Source: Kappaphycus alvarezii
Lineage: Eukaryota > Rhodophyta > Florideophyceae > Gigartinales > Solieriaceae
Assembly (NCBI GenBank): GCA_002205965.3
Contig: NADL03000523.1
Coordinates: 1,736,001 to 1,800,000, forward strand
Direction: 5' to 3'
Length of the DNA stretch: 64,000 nucleotides
Part shown: piece by piece, positions 53,440 through 64,000 of the stretch
Layout of the letters: each line of letters opens with the position of its first letter
Position numbering within the stretch: the first letter of the stretch is position 1
Made by a program: the position numbers and the translations under genes
The notes under the pieces: model-generated
Databases searched by the model: none
What the model saw: only the letters and a program-made list of their open reading frames with translations
What the model was told of the DNA's origin: nothing

Positions 53440-54540
53440 TTTAATTTTGGAAGGTCCAGGACCGCGTGACGTGTCGTCTTTCGACTACTTTACGTGAATG
53501 TTTCCAATGAGCTATATTTCATCTATTGTCGCAGCTACCAATATCGGCCTGGAAAGAGACAATATGCAACCATGCACATGTGGAAAAATTTTAAAATTTC
53601 GGTCACAGAAGATCTCTCTCAAGTTCGAAGATGCCATCTGTATTTGTAGAAACACCGAATTTCAGACGTATTAAATCCAGAGGCCGGGTTGAAAGTCCTC
53701 GCAGGTACATTTCTTTCAATGGTATAAGGCTCCTGACAGAGGCTGAAATGGAAAGTCCAATAAGACGATGGGACCTCATCACCGGTCTCGTGGATGCCAT
53801 AAATAAACATAGAAGACTAAATGTCAAACCAGCTGATCGCATCTGCGTGAATGAAATTATGTCACGTGGGTCTGGAATAGGAGGAAGATGGATTGAGAAG
53901 GGTATCTTCCGCTATGTCGCATTGGATAGGAAACCGTAAATTTCTTGCGAGCTGAGGACTGCTGCTTGCTGAAAGAGTGGTATCATGCTGTGTGTAAATT
54001 TTGTAAGTCAGCAGAAGATAATTTTAAAGACACAAGATAGCTGTTACGAGGTACAAAGGATCTATTGGACCTAGTTGGGCCTTGGTTTCGATCAAATAGG
54101 GTTTTATGTGCTGATTCACTTTTTTCGTCTGCGCAAGCATCTGAATTGTTGCCTGAAAGGAGTCTACGGTACACTAGAGTTGTAAAAACGGCCATAAAAA
54201 GCAATCTTATGAATTTATTTTCTCAGCGTCAAGTTACGAACTATTTAGAACATTTTACACTAAGTCCGAAGACTGACATTGGAAAAGGCATTGCTGCAGT
54301 TATGTGTGACGATCGTGACAGAAGATATTTTTTCGGTAAAGTTGGTTTTTCCGGGAGAGGCAATCCTATATACAGAGAAAGATAGAGACTTGTAGGTGGC
54401 CACGCAAAACTTGTAAGTTCGGAGATAGATATTCCTGACATGTGCGAGATGTACTATGGCGCATGCGCCATGATTGACCGTCACGACCGATTCCGTCAGA
54501 ATGAACTGCAATTGGGGGAAAAAACTTCAAGGTTAAGGAG
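53440..54540 (+). pseudogene. piggyBac-like transposase (DDE_Tnp_1_7), broken
   Basis: Pieces in order: GPRDVSSFDYF, MFPMSYISSIVAATNIGLER, WDLITGLVDAINKHRRLNVK, PADRICVNEIMSRGSGIGGR, WIEKGIFRYVALDRKP, then after stops SGIMLCVNFV, GPWFRSNRVLCADSLFSSAQ and RVVKTAIKSN. This is the piggyBac family fold (Transposase IS4-like, type 7) that cuts and pastes at TTAA. The first catalytic Asp (VDE in relatives) is Asn here (VNE), and the second (CADS) is kept. At least four stops or shifts are present. Terminal repeats and TTAA duplications were not identified. Confidence 0.75.
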
Positions 54541-56749
54541 TGGTCGATCAGATTAAGCGCTGCATTGCCCGTTATTTGTTCTGTTGATACCTGGAAACTT
54601 TACAAAGGATACAGAGTAAGCCATCACTCGATATTACTTTAGATTGGCTGGTAAACTAACTTAGACCAGTTACGACGACATGCTATTAAAGGAAAGGCAA
54701 GGTTCATCTAAAACCTCTGCAGGCGATAACTTTTTCGCTGAAGGGCACGAAACATATCTGGTTTCAGCCAAGAAAAGGAGGATTATTAAGGGACTGGAAT
54801 CAATTTTTGCCGAACAGTCAAGGTGCAAATTTTGCATCCAATACAGGTGGAAGTAAATTAATACTGGATATGTTAGTTCATTCAAGTACTTAGTCTTCAT
54901 CATTCACCCTGACTCTGACAAAGGATGTTTTCAAAAGCATTAAATATATATGAATGAGTTTGGAAGACGTCATTAAGTAGTACTTACATTTTTTTGCTTG
55001 AAGTCAGTTGAAATGTGATTTTGATAAAAAATAAAAATATAATTCTTTCTTTAGCCCCCTAAGAATCCATTCCACGTCTTTAAACTTGCGATATGAGCCT
55101 TACCATATTGCAGAATATCTTTTCACGTGATTTACCCGTATTTTCTCTCATGTACAATTGGGCGCACTAGGCGTCCTGAGGGCTAGGTTTCAACAAGGAC
55201 TCGTCGAGCTCCATCTACAGATAGATGTTCTGGAGTTCAAGTGAGCAATCTAGAACTTCTCAATTGAACATAGCTAGGAAAAATCTTTCATCTGGTGCAG
55301 TCCAGTAGCCCTAAGATTCCCTACTAGAGTCCAAGAACCACTGCGCAACACAGGAGATGTTCTTTATGTCGAAAAATAGTTGTTTCATATTAGAACTCCG
55401 AGTCGGGAGGGATTTGTTGATGAATTTATTGACCTTGCATAGAGGAAATAATTTCTGCCATTGCACGCTGGCCTGACACGAATAATTAAAATTTTCTAGT
55501 TTTTCATGATTTAAAGGTAATATTTATTGAAATTTTTATTTTTTCAGTTGGCAAAGATTTGTACTCAATTGGGTACATTTCATGATCGAATAGGCACTAG
55601 AGTTGGACCAGTTTTTTCCTATGCAAGATTCACTGCTCACGCGGAGGCCTCACAGACGGTCAAAAGGGTATAGAAAAGAAAATATGAGTTTGATAAGGTG
55701 ATTTGAGAGAGACTAAAAGCTATTTTCAGCAGAAAACGCCTCTTCCAATGCGTCATGTCACAATTGCCCAATAAAAGTAGCATCCGAAATGTTCAACTAT
55801 ATCAGAGGAAGGTGTGAAAATACTTCAATTCTCTCTCCATTTTTCGCCGTAAAGCGACAACTTGAGGACACTGGTCACTAAACTGCTCTCAGTCCCCCTT
55901 TCGACAAAATTATCAAGAATATTGGGACGCAGATTCTATGGACGGCAAAGAAAGGGAGAATATTTCGGATATCGGAGCACGTTTACGAAAATTATACTTG
56001 GAGAAAGCGTTTCGCTCCCTTATGGCTCATTTCGAAGCTCCAGTTTGCCATCAGTGATGTCCAGAAATCAGGAGAAACAAGGCAAGGACAATTTTTAGGT
56101 GGTCAGAAAGGATACATCTGGCACGAGAAGAATGAATAAAGAAAGACGGCGACTCCGACCGGAATTCAGAAACTGAGTTGGACAAGTGTAATGGAATTAA
56201 ACGTATATTGTTCTCGAATGCCGTAGAAAATTCTTTTTCCTCTTTTGCAGAAAAAACAAAGAACAATGCTGCTAAACGAAGGAAGTTTTTATCTGAAAAC
56301 CATCCCTTTCTGTAGTAAAGCGATGCTTTCCAAAAACTTCGGCCTTTTTCATCCCTGACCTTTCATGTTTTAAAAAAAACTCTTCCCAACTATTTTCCTT
56401 TAAGAAAAATCTTTAAGCGGGTTCCCCTACGAATTCAAATTCACTTTTCAAGTTTATTTTCTATTTTATCTCGAAGTAGTTTGGTCCTCCTTTTTCAAAA
56501 AATAATTCCTTCGATTAGTGAACCGCTTTGTCCCCCGAACTCTGTTACGATATTTTATCAAGCATATTTTTCATAATTTCCTGATTTTGTTCAAATTCGA
56601 AGCGGTAACTTTGCATTGCATTTTCTTTTTTGCCCGAGGACATGAAAATTTTCGAATACATTGCATTGTTTAGATTTCGATACAAACCTCGTTGAAGCAG
56701 AACCCTGTCATCAGCCACCCCAACGGCCCTTCCCTTTTCCGCCCTCAAG
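54541..56749. other. no gene recognised
   Basis: AT-rich DNA with a minus frame at 54670-54903 and a plus frame at 55862-56098 without known motifs. About 56560-56745 is the immediate upstream region of acidic gene D. Confidence 0.45.
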
Positions 56750-57283
56750 ATGACCAACTCCCGCCTGTCCTGCAATAGCTTCAAGGCATCTAGAGCCCCC
56801 CTGTCTTATTAATGCCCTGGCCTTGATGGCCAATAGGCTGACCGACTACGAAGAATATCACGGAAGGATGGAACTGGAATGCGTTACAAAGTGTGGCAGA
56901 CGTCAATGCTTAGAGGAAGCGGAAGAAACAGAGAAGGAGGTAGAGGAAGAGGAGCAAATGGAGGAAGAGAAAGAGGAGGAGACCGAGGCTGATGTGGAAG
57001 AATCGAAAGATGGGGAGGACGTGTTGGACCCATGGGCGCTACTGGTGTGCAACGGTGGTAGAGCTTCTTTGGGGGAGTTAAAAGATAGCCAGAGATTAAT
57101 CGTTATTTCTGATCCCTCCGTTGGGATGAGTCGGAGTTTGCAGGCCATGAGGAGGGATTGGGGAAGTAAGATATGTACCAGGAATCTATTATTCATTCTG
57201 CGCCGTTCGACGGAATTTGTATGGACTGCATTAGGGGTATAGATATTTTTGAGGAATTCTCTGGCCCTTATATCGAGGATTAA
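56750..57283 (+). pseudogene. acidic-protein family, copy D, frameshifted
   Basis: ATG 56750 starts MTNSRLSCNSFKASRAPLSY, like MTNLRPSKIISKN in B, and stops at once. Frame 56823 on then gives RLTDYEEYHGRMELE (compare PTDREDYLRRQT), an acidic tract rich in Glu, and VCNGGRASLGELKDSQRL. In a third frame the end reads APFDGICMDCIRGIDIFEE and stops at 57281, matching EPFADICGDCLDSMDILEE of copy B. Two frameshifts. The surviving end motif across different frames is strong evidence for common descent. Function unknown. Confidence 0.65.
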
Positions 57284-57430
57284 AATTGTTATAAAGAAAT
57301 ATAGATATTAATCCTGATGGTATCTGTTATTAGTCTTTCTCGTTCACACGATTCCTTTATATGAAATTTGTGGTACTCATTATGTTTGTTTGAGACTTAA
57401 AGATTAGCTTAAAAGTCTACTTTAGTGGAG

Positions 57431-57570
57431 CACGGTTCCGTCTCTTGTATAGGTCAAGCAATTTTGGATATGACTGCAACTGCGCACCCCAAGTTCTCGA
57501 GAAGTTGAAAGTCAACTTCTCCCCTAAAAAAAATTTCTTCAGTGCTAGCCCCTGAGCATAGGTGGTGGAG
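57431..57570 (+). repeat. conserved 3' block of acidic family (D)
   Basis: Partner of 38131-38270. It encodes KLKVNFSPKKNFFSASP in one frame, preceded by AGGTCAAGCAA and followed by TGA and GCATAGGTGGTGG. Confidence 0.55.
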
Positions 57571-57599
57571 CCTAACTCTTTTAAAATACCTTGAAACCT

Positions 57600-60500
57600 C
57601 TTGGTATCCCATATTTCACTTACATGCAGGAGGAATATAGTTCCAAAATCGTAACAATCAAGTTTTGATAAGAATATTAAAGATTCTTTCCGTTTTAGAG
57701 CTCAGGGAACACGACAAAAAAATGTATCTTAATGGCTTGGAAGCAAGATGAAAAATATCCTTCCACAAGAAAAGCTAATTTCATTTGACATTTTTTCTCG
57801 TTTAAATCATCTGATTACTGCTTCATTTTCACCTTCCCCATTTGTCTCCCGCTCTTCCTTCACATCTACAGACTCAATTACAGCTTTCTTTTGACTAGCC
57901 ACCGCGATATGTTTTGTTTTTCCCATAAATTTGATAATGGTCTGTACTAGATAATGTGGTAAGATCCAATTTATTTTTTTGTTAGGCTCTTGAAGTGTGG
58001 GATTTTGCGAAGGCAAATCAAACGTCTACCATAAAGTTTTGTGCTTCTGAACTTAGTTTCCATTTTCTACATCGTTCTGTTTGACAATGTTCTAGCTCAC
58101 TCATACACTATTTCGCTATGGTTTGCACTTGAGACTAGCTAACCTAAAGGTTCTCGGAAACTATGAAACAGATAGTTTCATTTCTTTTGTTAAATATCCG
58201 GGTATTTTCAACAGTGAAAGTCAAGAAACAACCTCTCTGCATAATTTCAGTCAATGTTAGACCAACTGAACTAAAATACAAGCAAACAGATCATCAATTT
58301 GGAAGTTCCAACCATTTCACGGAGCTCACCATTTTTTCTGCAAAATGTTTCAAATATAATTCATATGAACACGCAGGTTTCCACACAATGCCTTCCCTTT
58401 ACATAAAACTCTCAGAGATTCTTTCAAAAATGAGAAACCATTTTATGGGACAATGTTTTCAGATTTTCGGACAAATCGTCCAAACAACTTTACACTTAGA
58501 TATATTCATTTCTAGTTAATTTGTTAATTAGTTAATCTCATGTTGAAATCTAACTATGAGTGCTTTAATTTCAAAGAATTAACCTGAACTTTTTAATCTT
58601 TAAGTAAGGTCTTTTTTGAGGTCCTTAGAGAACTTAATGAAGACCTGTTTAGTTTTTATCTCACCTATGAATGGTACTCTGGCACTTGAGCACTATCCTG
58701 ATACGTAAAACACAATATTGAAAGATATCTCCCATTCAATGCCTCTTCATGACTGTAGTTTCTTTGATCAAGAAAAAATCTACGTTTCTGCAATTGTAAA
58801 TGTCCGATGGGGTCAGATGATTTTCACAAAACTCTTTCGTGAATTTTCATTTACAGAAAATCCTCTGTGTAGCGCTAAATATTACTTGTACAGTTTCATT
58901 ATCGTCCTATCTAGCGTTTTTGGGTAAAGATTTACTTAAATAAGCTTTTCGTTGCAATTTCATACGATTTACTTCAATTGCAATCGTTTCTGTATTTTCC
59001 GTCTTATAATTCTTGAAGCGAAACGGACCCTTACAGTCCTGCATCTCTCAGAGCTGGGTGCAGTATATTTCTCACATTTTCTACTTCCGGAACTTAACTG
59101 AAATTGGTTTCCTTAATCTCATTTTAGCTACGTTATGCAAGCAATTTCATATATTTTCATTTTGTTAATTCGCGACTGATTGGCGCTCACCTGTCGTAGG
59201 ATATTTTGTGACCTCGTCCCGTAAAGGGTCAGGTCGCGGCATATCGTCGAATAGACATTCCTTACAAAAAACCCAGGAGTTTGTTGCTGTACTACTGGCC
59301 TGGGAATAATATCTAATCCTTTTCTCGCAGTAATGTCAAGCCTTAAGGAAATTTGACAATAAACAATCTTTTCTGACAATGAGACCAGCAACTTCTGGAA
59401 ATTCCAAAATATACAGAGTAGGTTTCTTCAAATATAAATTCTTAAATTGCAGCATTAAAATCATTGCCCCAATAGCCACTAGTTACAATTTACAGTTCTT
59501 CACTTTCGGAAATGTGTAAATTTACTGGAATTTAATATTTACGAAATAATTTCATTTCCTGAAGTGAGACTACATGTTCAATGAGTGATTGAGGTGAAAG
59601 GTTTTGATATATAAGATTATAAGGCCAGCAGCGCGGCCGAGTGACCACATAAAGCGGGCCAAAGTCTTTTTCGGCACGCACATTATGTCGACGGATTCCT
59701 GCCGTTTTCATCACTTTTATACTAAAACTGCACTAACATTTACGTTTAATATGTCTATATACAAAGATAAAACTTTTACTTTTTCCAGAGCCTACAGAAG
59801 CTTGGCTCTGAAATTAAACAACAAAGTTATAAGCACAGCACTGAAGCTCCGCTTATACCTTTTTTATTTCAGAAGTACGCTTCAAATTGATGTCGGTACT
59901 GTGCAGCATATCTAGCTGTGGTTTAATCTTTCCAAAAAACTTTGATTTGTAGTGCCTAGGATGAGCTTGTCACAGTAAATGATCTCACCTTCTTCATGTA
60001 GGAATATTTCTGCACATTCAAGAACTAAATTCTCTTCCAATAATTTGTCTTTACACTGCTCTCACTTACTATTTTATCTGTAATTTCAAATTTTTTCGAT
60101 CCAAAAATCAGAGTTCATCTCTTTCAGCTTTAATCCAAGCTCATTTTATTCTACGGAGAACATTGTTCAATTGATCATCACTATATCCATATAAATATGA
60201 TCTAATCAAAAAGTTTTATATGTAAAATCTCGGCATTTCAGTTGCCGGAATACATTATGCTTACATTTCAAAACTGGTGGTCTGTTCTTAATACTAAACA
60301 AAAGTAAATCAAAACAAATTTGATTTATTTTTGTTTAGTAAACTCCTGGTAAATATCTCGTTTTTGTACTCGATTAAATTTTGTAACTTTTCTTTTCGTC
60401 AAATACATTTTAACAACGCCACTAAGTTCCTTAAATTGGTCAGATAAGCACCCGTGCTGATTCTAGGACCACTGCAACTAGAATAAATTCGTTACTGAAC

Positions 60501-63363
60501 ATATTTTGAATTCTTTCTGTGCAAAGTATTCGTCTACCTCTCAAAAACGGCCGCATTTGGTCCAAAAGCTGGTCTTGAAAATACAGCTGAACACATTGTA
60601 ACCTTTAGTAAAACTTTCATATCCCTTACTTCCACCAGTAATAGATAGCTTCTTTTGTTTTTTCATATTTCATTTTTATCAGCAACTGTTTCGGGACAGG
60701 GGAAACAGAATCATTGGTCGCATAATCATCGAAACACTCATGGGAGACTGCCGTTATCATGGTACAACGATCTAGTTAGATTAGCTTATCAGTGTAGAAA
60801 ACCTAAATAACTATATATGCGGCCACATAGCATTACTCATCGTGTGCAATTTAGACCTCCTAACAGCATACTGCCCCCAAACTATATTCCAGCCCACAAC
60901 GTAAAAGCGCTCTATTTGCCAAGTGACACAGTATTCAGCTCACCTACAATATTTAACTCCTCCAGAGCTCAGTGCCCAGATCTAGCTCCCTGTTTCTGGG
61001 TAGCTCTGAAGTACAAATTTTATCTGTTTTTCCTTCCCGTACCCAATATCGCCGCCGCAATCTATACAAACTTCCTTTTTACGACACAGAGCCGATTTTC
61101 CTCGGAAGTTACGTCATTTCAGGCCGAATAGAGACCTCATGAGCCCGTCTAGCCGTGAAGAGAACTGGCTTTCAATCAATCGTAAATCCATTTGTGTACT
61201 GTTAGGATGGAGTAGAAACGAAAAGTCAAAGAAACCAGCAGATAGATGTCAGAAGTGGTTGAAGAATCATGCGTGGTTTATAGAGGCGAAGTAAAGTTCA
61301 GGAATTGATTAAATAGAGAAAAAGATGTCAGAGGAAGACGACTTTCTTTATGAGAGAACAAATGGTGAGGTAGATATCATAAAAATTATAGAAACCACGA
61401 AGATTGTTCACGTCGAAAAGCAGCAAAAATAATTTCAATACTCTATAATTTACGTTAAATAGCCGACGGTAATCTGGGTTCTAGGCGTACTAGATCAATA
61501 TAATAGCATAGATAGCTCATAACTAATAAAGATCCTTGTAGAAATCTAGCCATTTGCGGTGATGTATGTTATTTGAGATCCAAAATTGGGTTATAACACT
61601 GCAATACACGAGAAAATGTAGTGTAGGCGAAAAGGCTGGTAAATCGGCTACAATTCACCATTGAAATACATTAAAAGCCCTGGTCTGTGATGGTTTTGCC
61701 TTAAAAGCTACTTGAAGACACAATTGCTCTCCCCCGCAAAGTCATGGAAAGGTGCATTTGAAATCAGCGTAGCTCTTTAAGTGCGTTTAATATGTAATTA
61801 ACCGGAGAAGAGGCGCATATGTGTAGTATAGCACTGAGAAGGGCTTGAATTTATAAGATGATAAAGACAGCGTGCCGATACTACGCCTAGCACACATTCA
61901 TTCTACTGAGTTCTTTGTTTATCGACTACCTTATTCGCAGCACTCTTTATAATTTCTATAATCCTTTCGGCTAAATAAACTTCCATTGGATCTTATTCTT
62001 ACTTTTTTTTCCAGCTAATTCCGTACTTGTTTAAAATTCTTTAAACAAGGGCAGTGGTTATTTTATATGACATTTTCTGATAAAATCGTTCCAGAGATCC
62101 GAAATATGTATAACTTTCTTCTCTTCAAATCTAAAGACGATTTTGATTAAGACTTTGCGGTTGTAAATGCAATCGACCATATCTTTTTGTATTAAAATTT
62201 CTATAAAAATATAATTCCTTTACGTTTTCGTCATTAGTGGCGCTCCCACGACGTCAATGAAACATATATCGAAAATGTTCGCCGATGAAATATTTAGAGG
62301 AGTTCTGATGGCGTAAATGTGTAATTTAAATGCAGCTATGGTACCTTTTAGTATTGTTCGAATCTTCTTAATTCATCCTCAACGACTAGTAGCCATCCGT
62401 TAGGAATACAGTTGTCTATTTTTACCCCTAAGTCTAATTTCATTGTATAAGGTACCTGATTACGATGAAGTCCTTCATAATGGAGATATACTTGAGCCAG
62501 CTCTTCGTTCCTGTCGAAAATGTTTCTTCTCGCAACATGAATTAGTTGGCTATTCCCTTGGTCGCAGAGCTCATTTGTTCATCCTACACTCGGTTCCATA
62601 AATGTATCAAGTGAGGGGCGGTTTCGAGGAGAAAATCATCAAGAGAGGAATTTTGTTTTGGAGGCGGTAGATTCAATTACGGGGATCAAGTAATTTTCGG
62701 TTATTCCCCAGTAGGGGTGGAGGCCAGATAGTACTATAACAGGTAAAATATTCTGTCCGATTAAGTGGTTATGCCAGGCCCGTTCTCCTCCGTCGCTTTA
62801 GTACTGATGGACTTATTCAATCCAAAGCCAAAGATTTACCTTTATAGGATTCTTCTAGAATGTGTCACGAGAAGCTTGGTAATCATTCTCCGACTTGAAT
62901 GGCTCTGGTGACAAAAAAATAACTCGAAACTTCCTAACGGCAATCAATATGAAGAGTTATTCCCTTTAGCAGGCGCAATATTTCAATTATGCCGAACTCA
63001 TTATTCTGCTTGTGCATTACATAGGACAAATCTTGTTACCTTCTTTCTTTTCCGCGTGATGGAATCCTATAGAAAAGCTTAAAAGGTCAGATACCAAAAA
63101 TATGGCTTCCACCAATTCAAACCTTTTCTATAAAGAGGCAGCGGTGTGAAAAGCAAAATGAATTCCCAGCAAAAGCCTTGATGAAATAGTGATAATATTA
63201 CTACGTACCAGTAATATTTCGCAACTTCGTCACATTTGTTGGTATCAATGCGTCCTTTACAACTATAATCCTTCCTTTATCCGCACAATCACCTCTTATA
63301 CCGACGAATAGCCCGCCTAGTTCGTCATAAAGCTCCAAAATGTTGCCCTCAGTGGTCGGTAAC
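57600..63363. other. AT-rich, no gene recognised
   Basis: Frames of 60-118 codons occur (58163-58519, 59604-59915, 60817-61131) but none has a recognisable motif or a matching partner. I see no LTR, LINE tail or tRNA here. Confidence 0.45.
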
Positions 63364-63840
63364 TTAATTAAATTTTTTCATTGCTTTAATTGCTATACGA
63401 AGGTGATCCTGATGTTTCTCTATATATGCAAAAAATTGAACGACATTCTTCAAATAAATCCCACCGAAAATATGTCCTTCAAAAACTGATCCATCATTCG
63501 CCGGGATAAAGGTGGCGCTTTCATACATCGGAACAGAATTATTTAGAACGTAAGAATAGAGAGTTAACAAAAAAACGAGCTCATTTCCTCATAAATAGCC
63601 CCCATTCTTCACTGTTATTCAAAAAAAGAAAGAATTACCGTTAAAAGTGGCGGTTAATCCCTTCATCTTTGCTAATTGACAAATATCGAACTTCATAATT
63701 GTATTCGGCATGTGGTATTCCACGAAGAACTCGTATGATTCATTATTCTTTAAGTAAATACTAGGGATTCGGTGTTTCAGGTGTTTTGGGATGTTTAAAA
63801 TTCCTAAGGTAAAATAGCATAGAGACGCGGACGGGGTCAT
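63364..63840 (-). CDS. hypothetical, possibly two exons
   Basis: ATG 63840 opens MTPSASLCYFTLGILNIPKH, with YLKNNESYEFFVEYHMPNTI and FDICQLAKMKGLTATFNG. It stops at 63619. A second minus frame (63570-63364) carries SATFIPANDGSVFEGHIFGG and YLKNVVQFFAYIEKHQDH, ending at TAA. Both look protein-like compared with the surrounding AT-rich DNA and could be joined by an intron starting at GGTAATTC near 63645. The splice is not proven, and I do not recognise the family. Confidence 0.28.
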
Positions 63841-64000
63841 AATTCCAGATTTTTATATGTTTTCAATATCTATACAGTATATTTGAATGTAACAAGGGTA
63901 GATACGACGTGCTGTATTGTACATTGGAAACAAATAATTTAATTTTAATGAGTTATGTGTAATTATGAATGCAGGAAAAAGTAGAAAGACTGTCCTTTCA

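Noticed and set aside
1..64000. CRISPR array, bacterial operons or phage genes
   Set aside because: No regularly spaced identical repeats, no ribosome-binding-site-led gene runs; all recognisable proteins are eukaryotic transposon types or a secreted eukaryote-like protein.

Overview
The window looks like repeat-dominated nuclear DNA from a eukaryote. By eye it holds only one convincing intact host gene, and the rest is layered, mostly decayed transposable elements. The host lineage cannot be fixed from sequence alone. A GalEa-like Copia element, a piggyBac-like transposase of the algal/protist type and a secreted protein with C-x10-C-x4-C-x6-C modules would fit a red alga or another marine protist. 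That is a low-confidence inference. No prokaryotic gene organisation is present.

Layout. 0-4 kb: gene-poor DNA with C-terminal and tail fragments of two LINE lineages (here LINE-1 and LINE-2). 4.2-12.2 kb: a Ty3/gypsy chromovirus with an extra zinc-finger ORF between its primer-binding site and gag. Its 5' end is duplicated head-to-head into a palindrome of about 1.8 kb, and the whole unit interrupts a member of an unrecognised acidic-protein family. 12.5-26 kb: a mosaic of LINE fragments and very short insertions, with the one intact host gene (minus strand, 17.1-18.2 kb). 26.3-36.5 kb: a Ty1/copia element on the minus strand, split by a young Ty3/gypsy chromovirus (identical-looking 288-bp LTRs, 5-bp target duplication GAACC). 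37.2-38.3 kb: the most complete member of the acidic family. 38.8-41.5 kb: a second decayed Copia. 42.2-48.7 kb: LINE-2 split by a third, GalEa-like Copia with 141/146-bp LTRs. 49-64 kb: AT-richer DNA with few repeats, a broken piggyBac-like transposase, another acidic-family member and one unrecognised short gene candidate at the right edge.

The most interesting signal is a swarm of very short insertions (30-110 bp). They share a constant C-rich 3' end, have variable 5' ends, and are flanked by target duplications of 7-12 bp. Several have an empty-site counterpart in the window. Most match the 3' terminus of LINE-2, so they look like severely 5'-truncated products of target-primed reverse transcription. 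A second unit, full length about 98 bp, behaves the same way. The second candidate is the acidic-protein family (12.2, 37.2 and 56.8 kb, plus related upstream flanks), whose N-terminus and C-terminal CxxC/ILEE segment are conserved although every copy here is broken.

Nothing suggests the genes form a pathway. The relations are stratigraphic: which element sits inside which.
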